Shown one piece after another: positions 47,346 through 59,149 of a stretch of DNA of 64,000 bases (within the stretch, counting starts at the first letter, position 1; each line of letters starts with the position of its first letter). The notes below the pieces were generated by a model. The model had not been told where the DNA came from and did not search any database. It saw nothing but the letters and a program-made list of their open reading frames with translations. A program made the translations under genes and the position numbers. Source of the DNA: Hetaerina americana (taxonomy: Eukaryota > Arthropoda > Insecta > Odonata > Calopterygidae); assembly GCA_022747635.1 (NCBI GenBank), contig JAKTNV010000001.1:22937490-23001489 (forward strand), read 5' to 3'.

Positions 47346-47740
47346 AAGGATTACTCTAAAGGAGATGAGAATCACTAGGTCACACGCTCGTTTGAAAAAT
47401 GACCTACCACACCCTTTTCGTTCCGATATGTGATCAGCATCCCGCAACCCTCTAGCGGAGAACTAGGGAACAGTTTTGTTGTTATTTACTTTACGTTGTT
47501 GACTAACTATACTCGTAATTGCTTACCCACACTGAACAGCTCAAATTTCGATCAACATGGAACAATTTACAGTGAAACTCCTATTTAACATATTGACATT
47601 ATGACTAGACAATTTCATTCAGCATTAGGTAGTGGGTATAAACGTGCCGAGAAGCGGGTGCCAAAATAACAGGACGCAAAGTTTAAAGGTTAGGCACTGC
47701 AGCATAACAAATACAAATTGACGAAGTTCTAGAGTTCTAC
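47346..47740. other. Non-coding stretch
   Basis: Nothing recognised. Confidence 0.5.
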
Positions 47741-48310
47741 ACCTACACAATAACCCGCCAGCCACCGCAAGGGTGTGTGGCGGGGGGTGTTAGGTCAGCA
47801 CCCGTAAACCAGAATTAAACCACATCCAAAACCAAATTATATCACCTCTACACAAATATTAGTTTGTTAATGCACTCGACAAACCTCAATCACACGAAAG
47901 AAAGTACTAACATGCAACAATATTTAATAACAGGATACGTACATTCAAATCATGCTGTAGAACTGTTAAAAATATGGGTCTGTCAAATAAAAAGAATAAC
48001 ATGCAGGAAGAAACATGCGAGATATCGACAAATATATACACTACCAATTCTAATTTAAATCTATCCGTTCTGCAATAAATTTCCCTGATTTTACGCGGAT
48101 GATCTTATCTACCATGGTAAGTCAGGGTCTTTAATATGTCCTTAACATCCTCAAATAAGTAGCCAGCCTCAAATTCACGCAATAAATGTAAACAGTATTT
48201 AAATCAACGGTCAACTAGAGGCTCCCATCCTAATTCTTCCACTAGTGTCGTGACACTACAACGTTGTTCTACATCTACTGGTATCTCAGAGTTCCTGGTA
48301 ACGAAAGTGT
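47741..48310 (-). pseudogene. CR1/Jockey-like LINE, C-terminus and 3' end
   Basis: The minus strand reads VTRNSEIPVDVEQRCSVTTL, VEELGWEPLVDR (the LGWESL motif of CR1/Jockey ORF2 tails), then KIREIYCRTDRF. After about 200 bases of 3' untranslated sequence come GGTGCTGACCTAACACCCC, GCCACACACCCTTGCGGTGG and TGTGTAGGTGTAGA. This copy links the dispersed 3' motif to a LINE protein. Confidence 0.75.
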
Positions 48311-49539
48311 ATTCGAGTGAGACTTTTCTCCCGTGTAGTCGTGCCCCAGAATCGTGCAGCGGAACCTGTCGCAGCAAATGAGAGCAATTAAAGAGAAGGG
48401 TCATGGCTGTGAGTACTTCTATGCTGATCTTTTCACCAAACTCACTCATTTTTGGCAATAATCACCGGAAAATGTACGCCAGGAATTTTTAATTCATTCA
48501 AACGACTGATTCCTCCACTCTATTTCTTAAAATACGGCTGAATTAATTCATAATATTGAAAGCCAACAGCAATAATAATAATATTCGGCCCTTAAGAATA
48601 TTTTTATTAACCAAAAAATTTCATAACAGCAGATAGAAGTCGGGTGGCAGTAAATAAAATCATGCTGATAATAGACCATTTACTGGCCGGTAAATCACAA
48701 GTTGGAAGAGTACCATTATGAAGTGGTGTTTCACGACCACAGCAAGACGAAACCCTATAACAGTGACAACAAACCAAAAGAGCGGCCCCTTTAATTTCAT
48801 CATAATGGTCTCCAAATTTCATTTAATATTACGTTAATGTAACCGGCTTCATGACCGCTGAACACGAATCGAGTTGAACGGTTCATTTTTCATCAAAAAT
48901 CTCCCCCAGAAACCCACTCGAAAATTTCTAAAATGTATGATTAGGTATGCTATCAAATTGAACTCACGTCCGAATAACATCCGAAGAGACACGCAGCTGT
49001 TGAAATGGCAAATACATGATAGTTCCATCCTTTCCTTTCCGATGATTTCGTTGTTTATCTACGCTACGACCATGGTAACTCTGAGGTTGTCATGGTTGGG
49101 CATCCTAAAAATAAACAAATTGTTTATCAATTGTTACATCTGGCGTACTATCTCGAAATTTTATGATAATCAAGATAATTTGAATGCTTCCAATGGAGAC
49201 GGCGCCTCTGCGAATTCCTATAGTCTTGGCGAACCTATAATATGTTCAATAAAAGTAGCACTAAAATTAATGACGAATAATATAAATTTTATGCTCCTAG
49301 TTCCATTTTTTTAAGTGGCCAAACCAGTAAATATTCTTGTCGACGCTTCTCGAACGGTGTGAAAACCTCATAAAAATGGTAATTTGAGTTTCAGTAGAGT
49401 TGGAACGCTTGCAAACTATGTTCACACTCAAGATTTCTTGTCAAAAATATTTGTTTATCAAAGAAATTAGTCGGTAAATCACATAGTTGAATAACACCCG
49501 AAAAAATGTCAAACATCCTCATTACTTGCCCACATTAAC
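48311..49539. other. AT-rich non-coding stretch
   Basis: A 146-codon frame at 48874-49314 has no recognisable domain and is probably accidental. Confidence 0.45.
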
Positions 49540-49870
49540 CCCAATGATTTCGGCACCCGTTCGTCTCGCTTGATGGCAGCCCATTAATTGCTACTTGGGT
49601 GTGCCGTAGGTGGTCATCTCCGATTAATTTATTTTCTCTCTCGTGTCCGCTTGGCTGGCGACAATGGTGGATGCACGCCTCTTCCACCGAGTGGGAGGGC
49701 GACCCTCCGTGGGCGTCGCGTGGGGATTGGGTGCGGGGTGCCACTCTGCCCGGTACATCATCCCATAGTGCGTGAGCGACCAAGGGTTACTGACTCCGGG
49801 GTCGTCACCCTTGTCTCCCCAACTCGATCTCCAAGTGTCGATAAATCCAGGGTAAAACAGGAATGATAAA
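49540..49870. other. GC-rich patch
   Basis: Locally G+C-rich with open frames on both strands (82-98 codons) that lack recognisable features. Origin unknown. Confidence 0.4.
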
Positions 49871-50734
49871 CGCGAGAGAGAGCGCACAATAAACATTTTT
49901 AGAAATAACATATCCTCCATATTGCTGAAAGAATATCCTGATCAATTTAGCGCCTTCTCTGACGAATTCTCTTTGTTCCGGCAACGGGGCCATGAAGTTT
50001 TTATTTTGATCTAAACGGTAATAAATTGCAGAATAAACATTTACAGCGGGTCTTTATGAATGCAGAGTTAGCTATTCCGTTGACTGAAACGTTGGTGTAG
50101 ACTATACTAGGAAAAGGGCCTTGATACTATTGTGTTCTTTTTAAAAAGTCTTATTTGGACAAAAAATATATTTGAGCCTTCAACAAGAAAAGTTAACTAG
50201 TTATCGTAAGATAGAAGAAATATTGCCTAAATTTATCTGTCTACTGCCGTGTTATATTAATTTAGGAGTGCTTCAAAACACGTAATGTCTTCTTCCTCCG
50301 TTAAGGTTCAATCAAGAAATCCGATGAAATTCCTGTATCTTAATGTCAAAATTTTTCAATTTCATTTTCCTTTCAAATATTTTTAAACTTAAAGGTTAAT
50401 ATTTACACCCTGGTATAATGAGAAATAATAAAAAATAATTTGCACTGTACACTTTCACGATACGACTAGGCTCAGATTTTTGTGTCATATTATCATTGAA
50501 ACTTACATTCAGTTATGTAGAATACAAAAATTATATTCATTAAGCATTTCCAGTGAAAAATTATAAAATACATTTTATTCAATTCAAACCAATAATTTTT
50601 GCATAAAATTTGTTTCGCCAGCCCCATTAAATTGTTAAATGCCCGAGAGTATGACGTAATCTGGACCACGAATGACATGGAATATGATAGTCCCGTTCTC
50701 AATCTCCTCAAAATTGTAAATCTCATCCAATTTT
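49871..50734. other. AT-rich non-coding stretch
   Basis: Nothing recognised. Confidence 0.5.
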
Positions 50735-51390
50735 ATGGGTTGGGACGAAGATAAATGTAAACAAAATGAAGGTTATGCGGTTTTCGAGAGAGAATTTAGA
50801 AGTTAAATAGTAAGATGAGAGTCCATAAACTAGAGCAAGTGGAATAGTTTGCCGATCTCGGAAGTTTACTGGACAAAAAAGGCCAAAGAAGTAGGGAAGA
50901 AGAATTGCTTAAGGCAAAGAAACTTTCATAAGATGGCGGAAATTATGGCAGGGACGTTTTGTAAAGATGTTTAGAAAAGGCTCGTCAATACTTGGATATG
51001 ATAGTTACGTACGGCGAAGAAATATGGCCCTTGAAGCAGAATGATGGGCTTAGATTGGAGGGTTTTGAAATGTGGTGGTGGAGAATAATGGAAAAGGTGA
51101 AGTGAACAGAAAGGAAAACAAATGAGGAAGTGCTGGACATGGTGGATGAGGAGTGGGGATTGTTCGGAGAATTACAAAGGAGGCAGAAATATGGATGCAG
51201 AGCATTTTGATTGGCAATGGAACATTTGAGTGGGTAATAGAGCGGAGGACTTTAGGCAAGCGAGGAAGTCGTAGGAATGGGATAGGAATGTTAGAAGGAA
51301 CGAAGTGAGGAAAGAAGCACGCGGAATCGAAAAGGAGTTTATTTTAATGTCGGATGACAGGCTGCTTGAGGTTATGGCTGTTTACTAGAT
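50735..51390 (+). pseudogene. RTE-like LINE, C-terminal ORF fragment
   Basis: Shifted frames give a GTKINVNKMKVMRFSRE-like start, LEQVE..ADLGSLLDKKGQRS, MAGTFCKDV, then FEMWWWRIMEKVK and RTLGKRGSRRNGIGMLEGTK. The order matches 23.9-24.56 kb with many stops. The FADD box is missing. Confidence 0.75.
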
Positions 51391-51479
51391 GCCTATAGCT
51401 TTCAATAACATCAATAAGGACCTCCAGTGGAACTACGGCCTGGCGGGAAGTTCAAATTGAAATGTATCCGGATTCAAGA

Positions 51480-51770
51480 GCCGTACCCTGTATACTTCAT
51501 TGTTCCTCACTTTGTCTGTCCATTTGATCTTCAGCATTTTCCTCCAGCACCATGTTTGAAATGGTTCCATTGTTCGTTGGTCCACTTTTCCAATATTCCA
51601 TATCTTCGATCCGTAGAGTGCCATGCTCCACACGAGCGCTTTGACGAACTTCTTTCTTGTTTGCAATCTTATGTTCTTTGAAAATAGCATTTCCACTTCC
51701 CAATGAACGCCTTCTTCGCTTGGGCTCTTCTTCGCTTAATGTCCGGTCGAACATCTTCAATCCCAAGTTA
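51480..51770 (-). pseudogene. LINE ORF2 C-terminal fragment, second lineage
   Basis: The minus strand reads NIRLQTRKKFVKALVWSMAL, YGSKIW, then FQTWCWRKMLKIKWTDKVRN NEV. It differs from the plus-strand copy ending at 51390 and lies in opposite orientation about 90 bases away. It is truncated at both ends. Confidence 0.75.
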
Positions 51771-52539
51771 TACTGTTACCAAAGTAGATGAAGGATTCCC
51801 CACTTGCTCTGGTGGATAGTGTTTGGGAGAAAAAGAAACAAACGGTGAAATTTATTAATCAAAATTTGCCAAGAATTGGTGCATTGTAACTTTAGTTTTC
51901 ACAAAACAGGTAATTATTAAATAACTAATTCATTATGTACGACGGATGGAATGTTTTAATCAATGACTAAATACGGCATTGACTAGAAGGTTAGTACTTG
52001 ATCTTAGTTGAGAGTGAAGATAGTGGGAAATTCTTGAAAGAGAAGAACGAAAATGAGCGAAATGTCAAGCTCTTCGTAGAGTTGTTTATTTCAGGGAAAC
52101 CACCTGGCACTTGTAATGGAAGGGAAGGTGGGATCTTTTAGAACTCAAATTGGGTGAGATGAGTGGGTTTAAGGAATTAATCTGGTGTACACATATTTTA
52201 TTGCTGAGGCACGGAGCAAAAAAAATATTAAATTTATAGTACAGGAGGAATGCATGTAAATAAAATTTACATACAATTGCTACGAAGGAAAGGTAGTGGG
52301 GTTATGCAAGGAATTATGACGAGAGAGTTTACACGGACAGAAAATTGAAGAGGGGAAAGGTTAGAAGAACTCAAGATTTATGGAAGTGGTACGGGATGGT
52401 CGAAACCATCTGTGGTATGGATGCCCCAAGGTTGCGACGGATGAAGCAGCGAGTGGGAAGAGAAGTTTTGAGGAATACGCCAGAAAAAAATCGCAATAAT
52501 TGATGCGAAGATTTTTTTGATAGTTGAGGGTAGGGCTTC
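51771..52539. other. Non-coding stretch
   Basis: Nothing recognised. Confidence 0.5.
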
Positions 52540-52786
52540 ATTCAACGCGTTATAAGCCCTATTTGGTAAGTGATATTCAGAAACGGCATTGAGTTTATGA
52601 GGGGGGGATGGGGCTGGGAAGGCAATTCCTTTTCCTGCGTCGCCTGAGTTTGGAAGGAAGACTCTGCGCCTGAATAAACCACATAAGTTGGGTGAGGCTG
52701 GGAATGTTCAAAGGAATAAGGAATCGATTCCGGACTCTCAGGAGAGTAGCCGAAAGCCCTGTTCGCTGTGCTACGACCTATCTTGA
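52540..52786 (-). mobile_element. SINE family 1, very diverged
   Basis: The general order of the family 1 body and head can be followed on the minus strand (GGTTTATTCAGGCGCAG near the centre; a head with GGAATCGATTCC in place of the B box). It is probably one of the oldest copies here. Confidence 0.55.
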
Positions 52787-52834
52787 GAAATATATAAGGA
52801 GTAATACACATTCGTAGATGACTACAAATACATT

Positions 52835-52854
52835 ATATAATTATATATACCCTC

Positions 52855-52905
<51 letters not shown>
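52835..52905. repeat. (TA)n microsatellite
   Basis: Pure TA from about 52856, within TA-rich sequence. Confidence 0.95.
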
Positions 52906-52909
<4 letters not shown>

Positions 52910-52961
52910 GGATTAGGATATAAATATTATATTATATATTTAATATTTAAGATATAAATTA

Positions 52962-53113
52962 TTTGGACGGCACAATAGGACACAAATAAAATAGTAACAC
53001 TTAAAAGGACACTCACATGGTAAATTGTTTAAGCTTTCGGCCCTCTCCTAGGCCTTCTTCAAGTAAGACTTACCTGACTTCAGTCTTACTTGAAGAAGGT
53101 CTCGGAGAGGGCC

Positions 53114-53116
<3 letters not shown>
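52962..53116 (-). mobile_element. Solo Penelope-type terminal module with palindrome
   Basis: On the minus strand: ACTTGAAGAAGGCC, a hairpin ending GGGCC, GAAAGC, then ATGTGAGTGTCCTTTTAAGT. This has the same order as the 3' module of the Penelope-like element. A second, inverted copy of the first 35 bases follows at 53082-53116, making a palindrome with a (TA)n at its outer edge. Confidence 0.55.
53036..53116. repeat. Palindrome with 35-base arms
   Basis: Arms 53036-53070 and 53082-53116 are inverse copies with about two mismatches and an 11-base spacer. Confidence 0.9.

Positions 53117-53155
<39 letters not shown>
53117..53155. repeat. (TA)n microsatellite
   Basis: Pure TA run following the palindrome. 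Confidence 0.95.
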
Positions 53156-53158
<3 letters not shown>

Positions 53159-53224
53159 TTTTCCTCATCTCTATAACCATTTGAATGAATACGTATATAA
53201 TTATACGAATATATTTATAATATA

Positions 53225-54078
53225 TATAAACAGCCACCATTTCCTAGTCCCTCTTCACAAAACACGACCTGACACTTCAATAAGCCCTTCTTCGATTCCT
53301 CATGTTTTCTTCCTTCCTTCATTCCCTCCAACACCCCCATCCCATTCCTGTCCCTTCTTTTTTGGCTTAATGCTCTCCCTTCTATCATCACAGTCTTTAA
53401 CATCCCCTTTCCGATCAAGATACTCTACTTCCAACTCTCCTGCTCATATGGATTTCTCCCAACAGTTCCTTCTACTCCCCCACCATACTATATATAGCAT
53501 TTCCTCGCTTGTGTTCCTTTCTGTTCACTTGACCTTTTCCATTATTCTCCACCACCACATTTCAAAAAGCATCCAATATGTGTCTTTCATTCAGCTTCAA
53601 TCACCACGTTTCCGCTCCTGAGATGACCATGTTCCATATTAAAGATTTAATGAGCTTTTCTTAACATCCTTACTCAATGTCCCTGTCAGCAGTTCACATC
53701 TCCTCCTTTTGAAAGCTTCTTTGCCTAAAGCAATTCTTCACCTTATATCTCTACTACTTTGGCTATTTTAGTACGCAACTGTTCCAGCTACACTGGTTTT
53801 GGCCCTCCTCTTTTAACATTTTACTTAGCTTTCCTCTCTCTCTAAAATCGCAATACCTTTGTTTTATTAATATTGATTCTCATCCCATGTGTATCGCACT
53901 GATTTTCCAATTCACTCAGCAATACTTGGAACCCCTTGGCTGACGGAAAAACAGAGCTTGGTCATTAGCCAACCTAAGTGGTTTTACGAATTCCTCGCCG
54001 ACTTTCATTCCTATCTCCTTTTCTTCCCATCCCTCTCTAACCATTTCTCTCATTTATACGTTGGACAGCGCAGGTGAT
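53225..54078 (-). pseudogene. RTE-like LINE, C-terminal half
   Basis: The minus strand reads KVGEEFVKPLRLANDQAL, where the FADD palm motif has become LAND, then GMRININKTKVLRF-like, and near the 3' end MIGKGMLKTVMIEGRALSQK and RNGMGVLEGMKEGRKH. It spans the same region as the LINE at 23.8-24.67 kb. Frameshifts and stops are frequent. It abuts a Penelope 3' fragment at 54079. Confidence 0.8.
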
Positions 54079-54330
54079 ATTATTTTTTCTTCTCCTCTCC
54101 CTCTTTAAACTGCCCAATCAAATCCTTCCCTCTCTTTCCCCTCCATCCCCTCTCCACACCTGCCTCCCTCTTCCCTCCTCCGTCCCCATCTTCCTTCTGG
54201 TACATACGGTGACCACGACACCGAAAATTCGGAGTTTCTTTGCAAGGTGTGCTCCTGTGTTTTTTGTTTCCTTGTTTGTTTACCCTTTCTGCCATCCCAA
54301 TGTAAAATTTTGCTTCACTAGGTTTTACAT
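54079..54330 (+). mobile_element. Penelope-like 3' end fragment
   Basis: A pyrimidine-rich stretch like that at 42.30-42.45 kb is followed by CGGTGACCACGACACCGAAA ATTCGGAGTTTCTTTG and TGTGTTTTTTGTTTCC. It matches the hairpin and downstream order of the Penelope-like element at 42450-42545. No coding part is attached. Confidence 0.6.
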
Positions 54331-54399
54331 CAACATGTATACATGTACGTAAATGTAAGGTTTATAATAACTTCACTACTTTGGTCTTTTAAATCGTTA

Positions 54400-54559
54400 G
54401 CGAGGCACTTGGATAAAAACTACATAAACAGAAAAGGAATGCACAAAAGTTGAAAACGTCTTACTTTTAATATTTCGATGGCTCCAGCAATCTTCATCAA
54501 ATTGAGAGGATTACTGCTTTGAGTTAAGGAGAGCGAATGTTGCTGGTAACACGGAAAAA

Positions 54560-54560
<1 letters not shown>
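54400..54560 (-). mobile_element. Solo terminal module with hammerhead-like core
   Basis: On the minus strand: TTTGATGAAGATTGCTGGAG, CCATCGAAATATTAAAAG, then GACGTTTTCAACTTTTGTGC. The TGATGA box and CGAAA box flank a weak stem, as in hammerhead cores. The left neighbour in that orientation is a (TA)n. Assignment to the Penelope group is by analogy. Confidence 0.4.

Positions 54561-54563
<3 letters not shown>

Positions 54564-54612
<49 letters not shown>
54564..54612. repeat. (TA)n microsatellite
   Basis: Pure TA run. Confidence 0.95.
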
Positions 54613-54617
<5 letters not shown>

Positions 54618-54827
54618 CATTCACATATTGTACATTATATACATATACAACAAAAAAATTATTTATTTAGATAAAAATATATATTTTCCCTAGAGAAAGG
54701 TGGTTTGGCCATAGAAATTCCGGAATATGTTTGAGTTTCTCTGTATTTTTTGTTCGTTTGCGTTATCACGCTTTCCTTTCAATTTATTACACACATCCGT
54801 GAGACTTTCCTTCAAGATATTATATAT

Positions 54828-54849
54828 ACGAGTATATATATATACTCGT
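54828..54849. repeat. 22-bp perfect TA-centred palindrome
   Basis: ACGAGTA, TA units and TACTCGT are self-complementary. Confidence 0.8.
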
Positions 54850-54879
54850 GCAAATACACATACATATGTGTGTGTATAA

Positions 54880-54973
<94 letters not shown>
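54880..54973. repeat. (CA)n(TA)n compound microsatellite
   Basis: CA run then a pure TA run of about 60 bases. Confidence 0.95.
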
Positions 54974-54975
<2 letters not shown>

Positions 54976-55017
54976 TCGAAATGGAACGCTCTTCGGCGCC
55001 GCACAAATATATAAAAC

Positions 55018-55208
55018 ACAGATTTAGATTTTTAGACTATATAGACACAAAGAAAGGACACTCACAATATGTTATTTGACGTTTCGATGACTCGGCTGTC
55101 GTCTTCAGAATCAGATTCTGAAGACGACAGCCGAGTCGTCGAAACGTCAAATAACATATTGTGAGTGTCCTTTCTTTGTGTCTCTATAGTCTAAAAATCT
55201 AAATCTGT
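55018..55208. repeat. 191-bp near-perfect palindrome of a Penelope-type module
   Basis: Arms 55018-55111 and 55115-55208 are inverse copies over 94 bases with two mismatches and a 3-base spacer. Each arm, read outward from the centre, has TCTGAAGACGAC, a stem loop, GTCGAAACGTC (GATGAAACGTC-type in the left arm), AATAACATATTGTGAGTGTC and CTTTCTTTGTGTC. This is two terminal modules joined head to head. (CA)n(TA)n tracts sit on both sides in the same orientation. Confidence 0.9.
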
Positions 55209-56519
<1,311 letters not shown>

Positions 56520-56815
56520 CTTCGTCTTTTACATGGCACCCTGCAAGTCAACGATAGGCTGTGTGGCAGGGGGTGATTCAGGACCAGAGATACAACATCA
56601 GGAAAGTTTTTCTTTATAACTATTCACGCTATTTATGTACAATAATTCAAGTGAAGTAGACATGATAATTACAGATATAATGAACCACGGTATCTAAGTG
56701 TAAAATATTTCTCTACGCATACAAGACGAATCACTAGTAACAAAAAAGACGACGAAACAAGGCTTGATTAGATCATGACAAAATACTAAGCTATTTAGAA
56801 TTAAAAAGAGCAATA

Positions 56816-58125
56816 CGAGGTCTGTTTAAAAAGTATCATGACTTATGTTGTTTTTCAAAAATTATTCATTTATTCATGAATATCTATTTCGTCTCCTTCA
56901 AAGTAATCCCCATTAGTAATCCCCATAACGTTTTTTCCAATCCTCGAAGCACTTAAAAAATCATTTTTTTGTAATCTTGTTCAGCTCCTCCTACGATGCG
57001 GTTATTATCTCGTCTATCGTAAAGTAGCGTCGTCCTTTCATGGGCATCTTCAGTTCGGGAAAAAGAAAAAGTCACTGGGGGGCAGATCTGGGGAATAAAG
57101 TGGCTGCGGCATAATTAGTGTGTTGTTTTTGGCCAAAAATTCGCGCACAATTAACGATCTGTGAGCAGAGGCGTTGTCATGGTGCAAGCGCCAATTTTTG
57201 TTCTTCCACAAATCCGGGCGTTTGATGCGGATTGCTTCCCGCAAATTGCGCATAACTTGCAGGTAGTATTCCTCATTTACTGTTCTAACCTGTGAAAAGA
57301 AACTCATGATGCACCACGCCCCTGCAATTGAAGAAAACTATAAGCAAAACGTTCACATTCGACCGAACTTAGTGCGGTTTTTGCGGTCTTGGCTCGTGCT
57401 GCAGCTTTAACTGGGATGATTGAGCATTAGTTTCCACGTCATAACCATAAATACATAATTTTTTACCTGTTATGACCCTCTGGAGCAAATTTGGGTGTTC
57501 GCGAACAGAGTCCGACACCTCAATAGCAATGTTAATGCGTTGCTGTTTTTGATCGAAATTGAGCAATTTTGGTACGAATTTCGCGGCGACCCGTGTCATG
57601 CCCATATCATTGGTACAAATCGAATGGCACGAGCCAATCGATTTGTTTAGGTCCTCAGCAACTTCTCTACTGGTGATTCGACGATTGGCCAATACTATTT
57701 TCTTCACTTCATAAATGTTTTTGTCTGTCGTTGACGTGCTTGGGCATTCGGCACGCTCTTCGTCGTTCACATCTTCTCGGCCCTCTGAGGACATTTTGTA
57801 CCCCCGATAAACGTTGCTTCGGTCCAAGGTAACTTCTCTATATGTCACAGTCAACATTCGGAATGCATATGCGCACTTAATTTCGTTTTTCACACAAAAT
57901 TTAATGCAGATTCTTTGATCCATTTTTTTGGAACAGGCAAAAATCGAAGACAACCCAAAACACGCCCAAGCAAAACAGCTCTCAAAAATTACGAAACACA
58001 TTCAAAATGGCCGATATTTTCGACATAAGTTAGAGAGACAGAAGTACCAACATAAAGCCATAAAAAATCAAATACACGTAACCCGTGAAAATTCAAAATT
58101 CACGATACTTTTTAAACAGACCTCT
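56816..58125 (-). mobile_element. Full-length decayed mariner transposon (1310 bp)
   Basis: The ends carry inverted GAGGTCTGTTTAAAAAGTAT repeats (the left end begins C, the right end A before it), flanked by TA at 56814-56815 and 58126-58127. The length is normal for mariner. It sits inside a CR1/Jockey-like LINE, so it inserted later. Confidence 0.9.
56880..57923 (-). pseudogene. Mariner transposase, first catalytic aspartate lost
   Basis: The start codon at 57923 gives MDQRICIKFCVKNEIKCAYA; the upstream in-frame extension to 58001 is not typical. The DNA-binding half is intact to NKSIGSCHSICTNDMGMTRV. The first catalytic motif reads ITGKKLCIYGYD, where ITGDETWVYGYD is usual, so that aspartate is lysine. 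A stop and shift follow KPH at 57369. Then come RTVNEEYYLQVMRNLREAIR, LHHDNASAHRSLIV and YSPDLPPSDFFFFP with the second and third aspartates. The C-terminus has a stop, FFKCFEDWKKRYGDY, and a duplicated GGGGATTACT. It is inactive. Confidence 0.9.
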
Positions 58126-58127
58126 TA

Positions 58128-59100
58128 CTTCTTTCTCTCTAGCGCAATGGGACACAATTATTCTGATCCTTTATTGTTAGTGGGAACTATGGCATCTTAA
58201 ATCTTTCTGTCCTATACTTAATCTCTTTAATTCCGTTTGCGTGATCTCTCTAATAATACATTTTAAACATCTTCGCTACAGAGACCTGTTTCTAATTTAT
58301 GCAAGAGATTTATTAGTAATTCTCACTTTCGTTCGGTGAGCGATTCCCAACCTAGCTCTTCCAATAATTTCGATAAGCTATTCAATTTATCATAACGACA
58401 TTTAACGAATCTAGCTCCTCTACGCTGCACGCAATCCGATTCGGCAATCAATCCAACTTAATGAGGATCTCATATATCAGCAGCATATTGTAAATGAGGC
58501 CTAACATGCTAAAGATAACATTTTTATTTCACCTTCTCGTCAAATTTCCCCTGTACTCTTCTCATAAGTTATAATTTTTTGCCAACTTGTAAACATATTT
58601 CCTGCATAAATTTCAATCAGGAGAGATTGTGAGTGAGGATAATGGCAAAGTATTTGATCGGTTCTACAATATCTATTTCAGTATTCCTGATGGAGTAGGC
58701 GCTTGTAAGGGAACTGCTCTCATTACATATGTCTATCACTACATGCTTTTTTAAGTTCAATTACAATTGCAGATTGTTGCGCGAACGTTTTACTGCATTA
58801 AGGTGGTCTGCTGAAGCTACTTTTTCCTCAGGATTGCGAATATTTCTGTAAATCATTGCGTCGTCGGCAAAGAAAGCAAAAGGAAGGGTTGTCGTTTAAG
58901 TAAAATAAGGAATAAAAGAAGTCCGATGACACTTCCCTGAGGAACACCTAAAGTGACGCAAATAGGCCTTACATCATCTCCAAGACTACTCTTCGTACCC
59001 GACCATTCAAAAAGTCTTTAATTCAAACCAGGATATTTTTATCTATTATACCGTATGATTCTAGCTTTGTGGGTAGTTTTTTATGAGACGCATTTTAGAA
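58128..59100 (-). pseudogene. CR1/Jockey-like LINE reverse transcriptase fragment
   Basis: On the minus strand, in shifted frames: SHKKLPTKLESYGI, IKDFLNGRVRRVV, GVPQGSVIG (motif B), AFFADDAMIYRN (motif C, catalytic aspartates at about 58857-58872), then QRRGARFVKCRYDK, LLEELGWESLTERK and IKEIKYRTERFKM. This order is typical of CR1/Jockey-type ORF2. It has many stops. The upstream endonuclease is absent. Confidence 0.85.
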
Positions 59101-59149
59101 GGGATTTTAAAATCATTAAAAATCGCGCATAACTGAATATTATTTGTCT

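Larger units (their letters stand above)
56520..59100 (-). mobile_element. CR1/Jockey-like LINE split by a mariner
   Basis: The reverse transcriptase (58128-59100) and the 3' end (56520-56815) of one minus-strand LINE lie on either side of a mariner. The 3' end shows CACTTAGATACCGTGG, then CACCCCCTGCCACACAGCC, matching copies at 25.3 and 33.0 kb. The 5' part of the LINE is missing. Confidence 0.75.

Noticed and set aside
48874..49314. 146-codon frame
   Set aside because: No domain, no repeat relationship and no promoter or splice support; the length is possible by chance in a 64-kb window.
55018..55208. Strict hammerhead ribozyme call for the 55 kb module
   Set aside because: The CTGAAGA and GAAAC boxes are present, but two extra bases separate the best stem from GAAAC when the CTGANGA core is respected, and the cleavage site could not be placed, so only a hammerhead-like label is justified.
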